Positions 1-8,356 are shown, counted from the stretch's first letter. The stretch is DNA of 64,000 nt from Pseudomonas citrullilanati (GCF_030580855.1 NZ_JAUQOP010000030.1:16944-80943); one strand, 5' to 3'. The notes: generated from the sequence alone by a model not told the origin. Made by a program: numbers and translations.

Positions 1-441
1 CATGTCACCACTGCCGAGTCCTGTACCGGTGGCGGGATCGCCGAGGCGATCACGCGGATTCCGGGCAGCTCCGCCTGGTTCGAGGCCGGCTACGTCACCT
101 ACTCCAATCGCCAGAAGACCCAGCAGTTGGACGTGCCAGCCGGCTTGTTCGAGACGGTGGGCGCCGTCAGCCGCGAGGTGGTCGAGGCCATGGCCCAGGG
201 CGCGCAGGAAAAAAGCCTGGCGCGGTTTGCCGTGGCGGTCAGCGGCGTGGCCGGGCCCGACGGGGGCTCGCCGCACAAACCGGTGGGCACCGTGTGGCTG
301 GCCTGGGGCGTTGGCGAGGTGGTGATCAGTGAACGGCGCTTTTTCCCGGGCAACCGCGATGAGGTCCGCCGACAAACGGTGAAGGCCGCGCTAGAGGGGC
401 TGCTGCAGTATGCCTCGGCAGAAATCTCAAATCAGGGGTAG
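1..441 (+). CDS. pncC: Nicotinamide-nucleotide amidohydrolase, PncC/CinA C-terminal family (5' truncated by window edge)
   Basis: The frame is open from the first base, so the start codon lies outside the window; 146 residues are visible against roughly 160-165 for stand-alone PncC. The family signature is near the visible N-terminus (TAESCTGGGIAEAIT, then GSSAWFEAGYVTYSN), and SGVAGPDGGS plus KPVGTVW follow. PncC deamidates nicotinamide mononucleotide to nicotinate mononucleotide in the cytoplasm, recycling NMN released by NAD-dependent DNA ligase. In pseudomonads this gene commonly lies just before recA, as here (84 bp from this stop to the recA start). The missing part is probably only about 15-20 residues, so a longer CinA fusion protein cannot be excluded. 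Confidence 0.9.
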   Translation, partial: HVTTAESCTGGGIAEAITRIPGSSAWFEAGYVTYSNRQKTQQLDVPAGLFETVGAVSREVVEAMAQGAQEKSLARFAVAVSGVAGPDGGSPHKPVGTVWLAWGVGEVVISERRFFPGNRDEVRRQTVKAALEGLLQYASAEISNQG

Positions 442-468
442 GCGATCTTCAATCCCTGTGGAATAATA

Positions 469-484
469 CTGGCTACTTATACAG
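469..484. promoter_or_regulatory. LexA (SOS) box upstream of recA
   Basis: CTGGCTACTTATACAG fits the gamma-proteobacterial LexA pattern CTG-N10-CAG with an AT-rich centre. It lies 41 bp before the recA start and overlaps the probable -10 region (TACTTATA), where a repressor would block RNA polymerase. LexA control of recA is established in Pseudomonas; the site itself is read from sequence only. Confidence 0.85.
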
Positions 485-524
485 GTGTTGGCCGCCAGGC
501 CTTATTGATTACGTGAGGACTTTA

Positions 525-1577
525 ATGGACGACAACAAGAAGAAAGCCTTGGCTGCGGCCTTGGGTCAGATCGAACGTCAATTCGGCAAGGGTGCCGTAA
601 TGCGTATGGGCGATCAGGACCGCCAGGCTATTCCTTCCATCTCCACCGGCTCCCTGGGCCTGGACATCGCACTGGGCATCGGCGGCCTGCCAAAGGGCCG
701 GATCGTTGAAATCTACGGCCCTGAATCTTCCGGTAAAACTACCCTGACCCTGTCGGTGATCGCCCAGGCCCAGAAAGCGGGCGCGACCTGCGCCTTCGTC
801 GACGCCGAACACGCCCTGGACCCGGAGTATGCCGGCAAGCTGGGCGTCAATGTCGACGACCTGCTGGTGTCCCAGCCGGACACCGGCGAGCAGGCCCTGG
901 AAATCACCGACATGCTGGTGCGTTCCAACGCGGTTGACGTGATCATCGTCGACTCCGTGGCCGCCCTGGTACCCAAGGCTGAAATCGAAGGTGAAATGGG
1001 CGACATGCACGTGGGCCTCCAGGCTCGCCTGATGTCCCAGGCCCTGCGCAAGATCACCGGTAACATCAAGAACGCCAACTGCCTGGTGATCTTCATCAAC
1101 CAGATCCGGATGAAGATCGGCGTGATGTTCGGCAGCCCGGAAACCACTACCGGTGGTAACGCGCTGAAGTTCTACGCCTCGGTTCGCCTGGACATCCGCC
1201 GCACCGGCGCGGTGAAGGAAGGCGACGAAGTGGTCGGCAGCGAAACCCGCGTCAAGGTCGTGAAGAACAAGGTGGCTTCGCCGTTCCGTCAGGCCGAGTT
1301 CCAGATTCTCTACGGCAAGGGCATCTACCTCAATGGCGAGATGATCGACCTGGGTGTGTTGCACGGTTTCGTCGAGAAGTCCGGTGCCTGGTACGCCTAC
1401 AACGGCACCAAGATCGGTCAGGGCAAGGCCAACTCGGCCAAGTTCCTGGCGGATAACCCGGAGGTTGCAGCGGCCCTTGAGAAACAACTGCGTGACAAGC
1501 TGCTGAGCCCGGTTGCCGACGTCAAGGCACTGGCCAACCGTGAGACCGCCGACGACCTGGCTGACGCTGACATCTGA
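525..1577 (+). CDS. recA: Recombinase RecA
   Basis: 350-residue RecA, the usual length. It forms ATP-dependent filaments on single-stranded DNA, catalyses strand exchange and triggers LexA self-cleavage. Walker A (GPESSGKT) is at residues 65-72. The Walker B region VDVIIVDSVAALVPKAEIEG and the DNA-binding loop stretch NQIRMKIGVMFGSPETTTGG are intact, and the C-terminus is acidic as expected. The start at 525 (MDDNKKKALAAA) is preferred to the GTG at 513 because that GTG sits inside the ribosome-binding site (GTGAGGAC), and known pseudomonad RecA begins MDDNKKK. A LexA box lies directly upstream and recX follows 8 bp after the stop, so the two are probably co-transcribed. Confidence 0.98.
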   Translation: MDDNKKKALAAALGQIERQFGKGAVMRMGDQDRQAIPSISTGSLGLDIALGIGGLPKGRIVEIYGPESSGKTTLTLSVIAQAQKAGATCAFVDAEHALDPEYAGKLGVNVDDLLVSQPDTGEQALEITDMLVRSNAVDVIIVDSVAALVPKAEIEGEMGDMHVGLQARLMSQALRKITGNIKNANCLVIFINQIRMKIGVMFGSPETTTGGNALKFYASVRLDIRRTGAVKEGDEVVGSETRVKVVKNKVASPFRQAEFQILYGKGIYLNGEMIDLGVLHGFVEKSGAWYAYNGTKIGQGKANSAKFLADNPEVAAALEKQLRDKLLSPVADVKALANRETADDLADADI

Positions 1578-1585
1578 TCGATTCG

Positions 1586-2053
1586 ATGACCGTCGTACTC
1601 GATACACTCGTCGCGGTGCGGCGAACGGCGATGGACCTGCTCGCCAGGCGCGAGCACGGGCGAGTCGAGCTGACGCGTAAACTGCGTCAGCGCGGCGCAC
1701 CTGATGAACTGATCGACACGGCCCTCGACCGTTTGACGGAGGAGGGCCTGCTGTCGGAAGCCCGCTACCTTGAAAGCTTTGTCTCCTATCGCGCCCGCTC
1801 CGGTTACGGTCCGTTGCGAATTCGTGAGGAACTGGGCCAACGAGGTTTGCAGCGACCGGATATCGAACTCGCCCTGCGCGAAAGCGGTATCGATTGGCAG
1901 GCGCAATTGGCGGACACCTGGCGGCGCAAATTTTCCGGGCACTTGCCCGTCGATGCACGAGAGCGAGCCAAGCAAGGGCGGTTCCTGGCGTATCGAGGGT
2001 ATTCCATGGAGATGATCAACCGCTTGTTCAGCGGTCGCGCCATGGACGATTGA
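1586..2053 (+). CDS. recX: Regulatory protein RecX
   Basis: 155 residues, normal for RecX, a repeat of three-helix modules that binds the RecA filament groove and limits RecA activity. Recognisable blocks are LLARREHGRVELTRKL near the N-terminus, GLLSEARYLESFVSYRARSGYGP in the middle and RFLAYRGYSMEMINRLF at the C-terminus. It begins 8 bp after recA and ends just before a strong terminator, so it shares the SOS-inducible recA transcript. An out-of-frame overlapping reading on the other strand is a shadow. Confidence 0.95.
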   Translation: MTVVLDTLVAVRRTAMDLLARREHGRVELTRKLRQRGAPDELIDTALDRLTEEGLLSEARYLESFVSYRARSGYGPLRIREELGQRGLQRPDIELALRESGIDWQAQLADTWRRKFSGHLPVDARERAKQGRFLAYRGYSMEMINRLFSGRAMDD

Positions 2054-2060
2054 ACACAAA

Positions 2061-2092
2061 AGACCCGCTATTTCGATAGCGGGTCTTTTTTT
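2061..2092 (+). terminator. Rho-independent terminator of recA-recX
   Basis: AGACCCGCTA and TAGCGGGTCT form a 10-bp perfect stem with a 6-nt loop (TTTCGA), followed by a run of T. It begins 8 bp after the recX stop codon and separates recX from the convergent LOG-family gene. Confidence 0.92.
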
Positions 2093-2098
2093 ATGGGT

Positions 2099-3217
2099 TC
2101 AGGTTGCCTTGATCGGCTCCCACGTGAGGGGCTGGATCTTTTCGGCGGGCTGGGCCCAGTTTTCCGCCAGGTTGATGTAGTCCACCAGTTCCCTCAAGCG
2201 GCCATGGTCGCGGGCGTTGAAGTTGAATGCCAGGCGCGTCAGATGGCTGAAACGGGCTTCATCGTGTTCTTCATCGTTATCGTCATGCTGATGAAAGCAG
2301 TCATTGAGGCACAGGTCGGCAAAGTCCACCTGCATCCGCTGGAGCGCCTGTTCGTTGAGCTTGTGATTCATGCGGATCACGAACTGATGCTTGAGCCAGC
2401 GGCTGGAGTGGAAGTTACGGTAAAACTGGTTGATCTCCTCCACGGCATCCTCGGCGTTGTACACCAGGCGCATCAGCTTCATGTCGGTGGGCAGGATGTA
2501 GCGGTTCTCTTCCAATTGCTCGCGGATGAAATCCAGGGCGCCTTGCCAGAACTTGCCACCCGGCACGTCCAGCAGGACCACGGGCACCAGCGGGCTCTTG
2601 CCGGTCTGCACCAGCGTCAGTACCTCCAGGGCTTCATCCAGCGTGCCGAAGCCGCCCGGACAAAGCACCAGGGCGTCGGCTTCCTTGACGAAGAACAGTT
2701 TGCGGGTGAAGAAAAAGTGGAACGGCAGCAGGTTCGGCGTGCCTTCGACGGTGGGGTTGGCGTGCTGTTCGAACGGCAGGGTGATGTTGAACCCCAGGCT
2801 GTGTTCGCGTCCCGCGCCTTCATGGGCCGCCGCCATGATGCCGCCGCCGGCACCGGTGATGACCATCATGTCCGAGCGCGCCAGTGCCGCCCCCAGTTCC
2901 CGGGCCAGGCCGTACAGCGGGTGTTCGATCGGCGTCCGGGCCGAGCCGAAGACGGTGACCTTGCGCCGTCCCTTGAACTGTTCGAGGGTGCGGAAGGCGT
3001 GCTCCAGTTCCCGTAGCGCCTGGAGGGTGATCTTGGCATTCCAGCGGTTGTGATCTTCCTGGGCCATACGCAGTACGGTCAGGATCATGTCGCGGTAGAT
3101 GGGCAGGTTCGGGCTGTTGGGTGAAACCAGGTTGAGTTGTTCTTCAACCTTGTGGATGAGGTCGTGGCCGTGGTTCTCAAAATGACGACTGAGCAGGTCA
3201 TTCGGTTTATAAGGCAT
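2099..3217 (-). CDS. LOG family protein (TIGR00730-type nucleotide-binding / putative nucleotide 5'-monophosphate nucleosidase)
   Basis: 372 residues. The Rossmann-like LOG core has GSAR at 91-94, TGAGGGIM at 121-128 and the signature PGGFGTLDE at 187-195, which binds the nucleotide phosphate and carries the catalytic Glu. About 80 residues precede and about 120 follow the core, longer than small cytokinin-activating LOG enzymes (about 190 residues) and nearer to the larger PpnN-like nucleosidases that split nucleoside monophosphates into base and ribose 5-phosphate. The acidic/His-rich stretch HQHDDNDEEHDE near residue 325 is unusual. It is monocistronic and convergent with recX. Whether it hydrolyses a purine or pyrimidine nucleotide cannot be told from sequence. 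Confidence 0.85.
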   Translation of the reverse strand: MPYKPNDLLSRHFENHGHDLIHKVEEQLNLVSPNSPNLPIYRDMILTVLRMAQEDHNRWNAKITLQALRELEHAFRTLEQFKGRRKVTVFGSARTPIEHPLYGLARELGAALARSDMMVITGAGGGIMAAAHEGAGREHSLGFNITLPFEQHANPTVEGTPNLLPFHFFFTRKLFFVKEADALVLCPGGFGTLDEALEVLTLVQTGKSPLVPVVLLDVPGGKFWQGALDFIREQLEENRYILPTDMKLMRLVYNAEDAVEEINQFYRNFHSSRWLKHQFVIRMNHKLNEQALQRMQVDFADLCLNDCFHQHDDNDEEHDEARFSHLTRLAFNFNARDHGRLRELVDYINLAENWAQPAEKIQPLTWEPIKAT

Positions 3218-3468
3218 TCAACTTCTCCTTCTTGGCAGGACGAATCCAGATCCTCGCCCCGATCAATGCTGTCTTGATCATGGCGCCCAAAAGTGACGAT
3301 TGGCAACCGCTCGATACACACCCGGACAGGGCGCGCCGCTCGTCAGATGCCCGGCCGGGCACACAGGGCTCTGATTTACTGAATATCAAGCGTGTCTATG
3401 CAAACAGGCCACCAGGGCTGGGCGCCACGCGATGGATTGAAGTCGGATCGTGCAGGGAGGCGTGGAAA

Positions 3469-3666
3469 ATGAGGGTGACGCTGGAACTCGACAGGCAGTT
3501 GTACCTGATGCTGCTGGAGTCGGCCCAGGCCAATCGGCTGAGCCTGGAGGAAGAGTGCTGTCGTCGGTTGGAAGGGCGGGCCTGGCGCTCGCGCTACCTG
3601 CAGGCGCTGGTGGAGGAACTGCGCGCCGATGATGAGCAGCGGCGCGACAGTGGCCTGTGCGGTTGA
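3469..3666 (+). CDS. Small hypothetical protein (possible ribbon-helix-helix fold)
   Basis: 65 residues beginning MRVTLELDRQLY. A strong ribosome-binding site (AGGGAGG, 3454-3460) lies 8 bp before the ATG, which favours this start over longer in-frame readings. The beta-strand-like RVTLELDRQLYLMLLESAQANRLSLEEE followed by Arg-rich helices resembles the ribbon-helix-helix layout of small DNA-binding or antitoxin proteins, but I do not recognise a named family. No toxin-like partner is adjacent: the LOG gene is divergent upstream and the next gene is convergent. The 250 bp upstream of it (3218-3468) shows no other gene. Confidence 0.6.
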   Translation: MRVTLELDRQLYLMLLESAQANRLSLEEECCRRLEGRAWRSRYLQALVEELRADDEQRRDSGLCG

Positions 3667-3685
3667 TGCCTGCGGGCCGACCGGG

Positions 3686-4108
3686 TTACTTCTTCGGCTT
3701 GGTCGGTTTCGGGCAGTCCGATTCCTGGAAGCGTTCCGTGGCCACCGGACGGTTGGTCTTCACCTCGGTGAATTCGTAGCGCATCGTCGCGCCCTTGGCC
3801 ATCAGCTTGCGGAACCCTGGGTTGGTGCACACCGTGGAGCCCAGCTGGAAGTACACGGCCTTGGGGTCTGCACGCATTTTCTGGGCATGGCTGCTCTGCA
3901 CACTGAGGTGATTGATCAGCTCGGTGCCTTCGACGGTGTAGCCCTGGTCGAGGATGTCTTCGTTGATCGCCCGCGGCGTACCGATGCTGCTTTCCTTGGC
4001 AACGTTCTGCAGCATCTTGTTCAGTTCGAGTTCTTTCAGCGAAGCAGCCTGAGCGCTGAAGGACGTCGCCAGCAGAACGGCAACGGTGGGGACGATAAGG
4101 CGCAGCAT
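3686..4108 (-). CDS. Quorum-sensing-regulated virulence factor family protein (PA3611-like), secreted
   Basis: 140 residues with a clear signal peptide (MLRLIVPTVAVLLATSFSAQA, cleavage near residue 21). The mature part is helical at first (LKELELNKMLQNVAKES) and has two cysteines (VCTNPG and SDCPKP) that could form a disulfide in the periplasm. The layout and genomic position match the PA3611 family of P. aeruginosa, described as quorum-sensing regulated with unknown biochemical function. The ATG at 4108 is chosen over the much longer in-frame extension because it starts a signal peptide and has an upstream CAGGAGAG ribosome-binding site. The tail is Lys/Pro-rich (PTKPKK). Confidence 0.8.
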   Translation of the reverse strand: MLRLIVPTVAVLLATSFSAQAASLKELELNKMLQNVAKESSIGTPRAINEDILDQGYTVEGTELINHLSVQSSHAQKMRADPKAVYFQLGSTVCTNPGFRKLMAKGATMRYEFTEVKTNRPVATERFQESDCPKPTKPKK

Positions 4109-4292
4109 GAAACTCTCCTGGTTCAGTGACTGGTGGTTCGACCGATCACATGACTGTGCGTTCAGTGGCCGGGAATTATAGGGGAGCCCGGGTGGACGGT
4201 ACAGGCTTGCGCGCTCTGGTAGACTGCCGGCCTTTATTGCCCTGCCGAGTGTTGTTCGTGTCCAGTTCCCTTGTCCGTCGGCGTCGTCCACG

Positions 4293-5036
4293 ATGAACCA
4301 TGCCCCCAACGCCGTCGCCCGCCTGCGCGACCAGCGTATCGATGAAGGCATCAAGCCGCTCCAGGCCCGCGGCTGGCGCGCACCCCGTTGCAGCGCCTGC
4401 CGGGTGATCGAGAGCCATTGCCTGTGTGCCTGGCGCCCCAGTGTCGAGACCCGTTCCGGGATCTGCCTGATCATGACCAACAAGGAAGTGTTCAAGCCGA
4501 GCAACACCGGCTGGTTGATCGCCGACGTAGTGCGCGACAATCATGCGTTCATCTGGTCGCGGACCGATGTCGACGAGCAACTGCTGGCGTTGCTGAACGA
4601 CCCGCAGCGGCAGCCGTACCTGGTGTTTCCGGGGGAGTACGTCGAGCCTTCCCGGGTGACCCACACGGTAGACGTCGATCACGCCAGGCGTCCGCTGTTC
4701 ATCCTGCTGGACGCAACCTGGACGGAAGCGCGGAAGATTTTTCGCAAGAGCCCGTATTTCGACCGGCTGCCGATCCTGAGCCTGTTGCCCGACCGGTTGT
4801 CGCGCTACCGCCTGCGCCGTTCGACCCGCAGCGAGCACCTGTGCACCGCCGAGGTGGCGGCGTTGTGCCTGGAACTGGCGGGGGACAGCGATGCCGCGTC
4901 GGCGCTGGACGCCTATTTCGACGTGTTCAGCCAGCATTACCTGGGGGCCAAGCGCCAGCAGGCCGTGAATGTAGCGACCCCGGCTCACGCCGAGTTGCAG
5001 CCCTTTGTCCGCATGGGCCCCGCCGTATTGGCGTAA
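4293..5036 (+). CDS. DTW-domain protein, probable tRNA-uridine aminocarboxypropyltransferase (TapT/YfiP-like)
   Basis: 247 residues. The defining DxTW motif is DATW at residues 140-143, followed by EARKIFRKSPYFDRLP. A four-cysteine cluster near the N-terminus (C33, C36, C43, C45) fits a structural zinc site seen in many DTW proteins. Family members (E. coli TapT, human DTWD1/2) move the aminocarboxypropyl group of S-adenosylmethionine to uridine, giving acp3U at position 47 of tRNA. It lies between the PA3611-like gene and erdR, the same neighbourhood as in P. aeruginosa. Substrate position is inferred from the family. Confidence 0.85.
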   Translation: MNHAPNAVARLRDQRIDEGIKPLQARGWRAPRCSACRVIESHCLCAWRPSVETRSGICLIMTNKEVFKPSNTGWLIADVVRDNHAFIWSRTDVDEQLLALLNDPQRQPYLVFPGEYVEPSRVTHTVDVDHARRPLFILLDATWTEARKIFRKSPYFDRLPILSLLPDRLSRYRLRRSTRSEHLCTAEVAALCLELAGDSDAASALDAYFDVFSQHYLGAKRQQAVNVATPAHAELQPFVRMGPAVLA

Positions 5037-5231
5037 TAGTGGCCCATACTGGAGGCCGGGGCGGCCGTGCTGCTTGACCACCCCGACTTCGCTGGGCATG
5101 CTTGGCGCCGACCCGGGTGCGGCCAACGGCTGGATGCTGTGTCTGGCGCGCATGTGCCCCCGTGGACTTGAGTTGTTTTGGCGAGGCGCGAATGCATCGG
5201 GCCCGCCATTAAAAACAGGATCATTGAAAAA

Positions 5232-5885
5232 ATGGCCACATACGAAATCCTGATTGCCGACGACCACCCGCTTTTTCGCAGCGCGTTGCGTCAGGCAGTG
5301 ACCCTGGGCCTGGGCCCGGATGTCCGGTTGACGGAGGTGGCCAGTATCGCGGAGCTGGAAGCCCGGCTGACTGAAAAGGCAGACTGGGACCTGGTCCTGC
5401 TGGACCTGAACATGCCCGGTGCCTACGGTTTTTCCGGCCTGGTGCTGTTGCGCGGCCAATACCCGCAGATCCCGGTGGTCATGGTGTCGGCCCAGGAAGA
5501 AGCCTCGGTGATGGTCAAGGCGCGCGAGTTCGGGGCCAGTGGCTTCATCCCCAAGTCCGGTTCCCTGGAAATGATCCAGCGTGCCGTGAAGGCAGTGCTC
5601 GATGGCGATGTGTCCTGGCCGCCCCAGGCGTTCGAAGCGGTGAGCGTCTCCGAAGAGGCCAAGGCCGCCAGCGAAGGCCTGGCCAGCCTGACGCCGCAGC
5701 AATTCCGGGTGTTGACCATGGTGTGCGAGGGGCTGTTGAACAAGCAGATCGCCTATGAACTGAATGTGTCGGAGGCCACCATCAAGGCCCACGTCACGGC
5801 GATCTTTCGCAAGTTGAATGTGCGTACCCGGACCCAGGCGGCGTTGCTGCTGCAACAACTTGAGTCAATTTCGCCACAGCCTTGA
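5232..5885 (+). CDS. erdR: LuxR/NarL-type response regulator ErdR
   Basis: 217 residues. The receiver domain has the acidic pair D10-D11, the phosphoacceptor D58 in LLDLNMPG and the conserved Lys in FIPKSGS. A LuxR-type helix-turn-helix follows (LTPQQFRVLTMVCEGLLNKQIAYELNVSEATIKAHVTAI). ErdR regulates ethanol oxidation and acetate metabolism genes in pseudomonads; the assignment rests on sequence and on the adjacent dgkA and finR/fpr order. The start at 5232 (MATYEIL) is preferred to an upstream in-frame ATG because the receiver fold begins directly there. No sensor kinase is adjacent, so its partner is encoded elsewhere. Confidence 0.88.
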   Translation: MATYEILIADDHPLFRSALRQAVTLGLGPDVRLTEVASIAELEARLTEKADWDLVLLDLNMPGAYGFSGLVLLRGQYPQIPVVMVSAQEEASVMVKAREFGASGFIPKSGSLEMIQRAVKAVLDGDVSWPPQAFEAVSVSEEAKAASEGLASLTPQQFRVLTMVCEGLLNKQIAYELNVSEATIKAHVTAIFRKLNVRTRTQAALLLQQLESISPQP

Positions 5886-5906
5886 AGCGCGGCTTCACGC
5901 TTTTTT
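5885..5906 (+). terminator. Likely short terminator after erdR
   Basis: AAGCG and CGCTT pair around an 8-nt loop and run into six T. The stem is short (5 bp), so termination may be partial and dgkA may receive some read-through. Confidence 0.5.
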
Positions 5907-5957
5907 GACCGGATTTGAATTAGCTTCTCCACCTCCTTTTCGATCAGTGCCTACTCT

Positions 5958-6320
5958 ATGTCACCTTTTAAAGGCCAAACCGGCCTGAAACGCATCCTCA
6001 ATGCCTCCGGCTATTCCCTTGACGGGCTGCGCGCCGCGTTTGTCGGTGAAGCGGCGTTCCGTCAGTTGGTGCTGCTCAACGTCGTGCTGATTCCGTTGTC
6101 GTTCTTCCTGAATGTCAGCCGGGTCGAGCAGGCGCTGTTGATCGCGGTCTGCCTGTTGGCATTGATCGTGGAGTTGCTCAACTCGGCAGTGGAAGCGGCG
6201 ATCGACCGCATTTCCCTGGAGCTGCACCCGTTGTCGAAAAACGCCAAGGACATGGGCAGCGCCGCCCAGCTCGTCGCCCTGACGATGATCGCCCTGGTGT
6301 GGGGCGTGATCCTGCTTTGA
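5958..6320 (+). CDS. dgkA: Diacylglycerol kinase DgkA
   Basis: 120 residues with three hydrophobic segments, the size of the integral-membrane trimeric DgkA that phosphorylates diacylglycerol (chiefly produced by osmoregulated glucan synthesis) to phosphatidic acid. The conserved catalytic stretch is E72-L-L-N75-S-A-V-E79-A-A-I-D-R and KNAKDMGSAA at 94-103. It follows erdR by 72 bp with the same orientation, as in other pseudomonads, and is convergent with finR only 4 bp away. No clear terminator fits between the two convergent genes. Confidence 0.95.
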   Translation: MSPFKGQTGLKRILNASGYSLDGLRAAFVGEAAFRQLVLLNVVLIPLSFFLNVSRVEQALLIAVCLLALIVELLNSAVEAAIDRISLELHPLSKNAKDMGSAAQLVALTMIALVWGVILL

Positions 6321-6324
6321 TACG

Positions 6325-7251
6325 TCAGGCAATCGCCGGCAGCACGATCTCGTCGCTGCGCTGCACGCCGGCGGTGAAGGCTCGGCACAGGTCGAGGAAC
6401 TCGCGCATCGCCGAGGTCTGGTATTTCTGCTTGTGCCAGATGAAGTAGAACTGCCTCGCCAGGTCCATGTCCGGGGTTTCCACGGCCACCAGGCTGCCGC
6501 GACGGAAGGCGTCGCGCAGGGCCAGGCGGGAGATGCAGCCGATGCCCAGGCCGGACTCCACGGCCCGCTTGATGGCTTCGGTGTGTTCCAGTTCCAGGCG
6601 GATGTTCAGGGCGCTGCGGTGATGACGCATGGCCTGGTCGAAGGTCAGCCGCGTGCCCGAACCTTGCTCGCGCAATATCCACGCCTCATGGGTCAGTTCC
6701 TCCATGCTCGCCTGGCCGCGCTTGGCCAGGGGATGCTGCGGGGCGCAGAACACCACCAGCTCGTCCTCGACCCAGCTTTGCACTTCGATGTCCGGATGAT
6801 TGCAATCGCCTTCGATTAGACCCAGATCAATTTCATAGTGGGCGACCTGGTGCACGATATTGGCTGTGTTCTGCACATGCAGCTTTACCTGGCTTTCCGG
6901 ATGACGCTGCATGAAGCCGCCGATCAGCAGGGTCGCCAGGTAGTTGCCGATGGTCAGGGTCGCGCCGACCGCCAACGAGCCGAACCCGGACTTGCCGTTG
7001 AGCAGGTCCTCGATCTCCTTGGCCTGGTCCAGCAGCGCCACCGCCTGGGGCAGCAGTTGCTTGCCCAGGGCATTGAGGCTCAGGCGCTTGCCGGCGCGGT
7101 CGAACAGTTGGCAGCTCGATTGCCGCTCCAGTTCGGTGATAGAGGTGCTGGCCGCCGATTGCGACAGATTGAGCAGGCCCGCCGCGCGAGACACGCTCTC
7201 CTGCTGGGCGACGGCGACGAAGACTTGAAGTTGACGTAGAGTAAATCGCAT
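6325..7251 (-). CDS. finR: LysR-family regulator FinR
   Basis: 308 residues. The N-terminal winged helix-turn-helix is typical (LRQLQVFVAVAQQESVSRAAGLLNLSQSAASTSITELE), followed by a periplasmic-binding-like effector domain. It is divergent from fpr with a 121-bp shared intergenic region. FinR in P. putida and P. aeruginosa activates fpr in response to superoxide and redox stress and also affects sulfur assimilation genes. The name rests on that divergent pairing and on the sequence. The inverted repeat at 7264-7276, just upstream of its start, is a candidate autoregulatory or shared operator. Confidence 0.9.
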   Translation of the reverse strand: MRFTLRQLQVFVAVAQQESVSRAAGLLNLSQSAASTSITELERQSSCQLFDRAGKRLSLNALGKQLLPQAVALLDQAKEIEDLLNGKSGFGSLAVGATLTIGNYLATLLIGGFMQRHPESQVKLHVQNTANIVHQVAHYEIDLGLIEGDCNHPDIEVQSWVEDELVVFCAPQHPLAKRGQASMEELTHEAWILREQGSGTRLTFDQAMRHHRSALNIRLELEHTEAIKRAVESGLGIGCISRLALRDAFRRGSLVAVETPDMDLARQFYFIWHKQKYQTSAMREFLDLCRAFTAGVQRSDEIVLPAIA

Positions 7252-7263
7252 ATCTATATAACC

Positions 7264-7276
7264 GATAACCCTTATC
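7264..7276. promoter_or_regulatory. Candidate FinR operator in the finR/fpr intergenic region
   Basis: GATAACCCTTATC is a perfect 5+5 inverted repeat with a 3-nt centre inside the divergent intergenic region, near the finR start. LysR regulators bind such short dyads of T-N11-A type. Binding by FinR is an inference. Confidence 0.4.
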
Positions 7277-7372
7277 TTGATAATTCAGTTAACAGATATT
7301 GTCGCCGCCATTAGAATGCGATGCAATTGCGCACCTTGACGACGCAGGCATCATTCCCAGGAGTCCCCGTAC

Positions 7373-8152
7373 ATGAGCAACATGAACCACGAGCGTGTCC
7401 TCAGTGTTCATCACTGGAACGACACACTGTTCAGCTTCAAGTGCACCCGCGATCCGGGCCTGCGCTTCGAGAACGGTCAGTTCGTGATGATCGGCCTGCA
7501 GCAACCCAATGGCCGCCCGCTTATGCGCGCTTACTCGATCGCCAGCCCGAACTGGGAAGAGCATCTCGAATTCTTCAGCATCAAGGTACCCGACGGCCCG
7601 CTGACTTCCCAGTTGCAGCACCTGAAGGAAGGCGACGAGATCATCATCAGCAAGAAGCCCACCGGCACCCTGGTGCTGGACGATCTCAAGCCTGGCAAGC
7701 ACCTGTACCTGCTCAGCACCGGCACCGGCCTGGCGCCGTTCATGAGCGTCATCCAGGACCCGGAAACCTACGAGCGTTTCGAAAAGGTGATCCTGTGCCA
7801 CGGCGTTCGCTACGTCAATGAAGTCGCCTACCGCGAGTTCATCACCGAGCACCTGCCGCAGAACGAATTCTTCGGCGAGGCCCTGCGCGAGAAGCTGATC
7901 TACTACCCGACCGTGACCCGCGAGCCCTTCGAGAACGAAGGCCGCCTGACCGACCTGATGCGCAGCGGCAAGCTGTTCCGCGACATCGGACTGCCGCCGA
8001 TCAACCCGCAGGACGACCGCGCCATGTTGTGCGGCAGCCCGAGCATGCTCGACGAGACCAGCGAAGTGCTCAACAGCTTCGGCCTGACCGTTTCGCCGCG
8101 TATGCGCGAGCCGGGCGACTACCTGATCGAGCGGGCGTTCGTAGAGAAGTAA
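7373..8152 (+). CDS. fpr: Ferredoxin--NADP+ reductase
   Basis: 259 residues, the normal size of bacterial subclass I Fpr, which exchanges electrons between NADPH and ferredoxin or flavodoxin through FAD and helps in oxidative stress and Fe-S repair. The FAD-binding RAYS motif is at 52-55 and the NADP-binding STGTGLAPF at 115-123. CGSP lies near the C-terminus, and the protein ends FVEK as in the well-studied bacterial enzymes. An AGGAG ribosome-binding site precedes the ATG. Its promoter faces that of finR. Confidence 0.96.
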   Translation: MSNMNHERVLSVHHWNDTLFSFKCTRDPGLRFENGQFVMIGLQQPNGRPLMRAYSIASPNWEEHLEFFSIKVPDGPLTSQLQHLKEGDEIIISKKPTGTLVLDDLKPGKHLYLLSTGTGLAPFMSVIQDPETYERFEKVILCHGVRYVNEVAYREFITEHLPQNEFFGEALREKLIYYPTVTREPFENEGRLTDLMRSGKLFRDIGLPPINPQDDRAMLCGSPSMLDETSEVLNSFGLTVSPRMREPGDYLIERAFVEK

Positions 8153-8178
8153 GCTGTATTTGTGGCGACTGAAAGATC

Positions 8179-8275
8179 GCTATCGCGAGCAAGCTCGCTC
8201 CCACAGTTGATCTGTGTTGTTCATGGAGTTTCACTTAACACAAATCCCTGTGGGAGCGAGCCTGCTCGCGATAGC
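8179..8275. repeat. REP pair (inverted) after fpr
   Basis: Two about 27-bp REP copies in opposite orientation (8179-8205 and 8249-8275) share the core GTGGGAGCGAGC(C/T)TGCTCGCGATAGC. They are separated by 43 bp of unrelated sequence. This is the inverted-pair arrangement of Pseudomonas REP elements mobilised in trans by RAYT transposases. No RAYT gene is in the window. Confidence 0.9.
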
Positions 8276-8301
8276 CGCGACTCGATTCAGCTGATAGCCA
8301 C

Positions 8302-8345
8302 AAAAAAAGCCCGCGCCGCCTGATAAGGGCCGCGCGGGCTTTTTC
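8302..8345. terminator. Bidirectional terminator between fpr and trmO
   Basis: AGCCCGCGC (8308-8316) pairs perfectly with GCGCGGGCT (8332-8340). An A-run precedes the stem and a T-run follows it, so the hairpin can terminate both convergent transcripts. Confidence 0.85.
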
Positions 8346-8356
8346 GTTTCTGGCGG

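Noticed and set aside
522..1958. Long open frame on the minus strand over recA/recX (478 codons).
   Set aside because: It is a shadow of high-GC third positions; recA and recX on the plus strand are certain.
5958..7372. Genomic-island boundary near dgkA/finR.
   Set aside because: The order erdR-dgkA-finR/fpr is conserved in pseudomonads and base composition does not change.
8153..8356. Possible small RNA gene in the fpr-trmO gap.
   Set aside because: The gap is explained by a REP pair and a bidirectional terminator.
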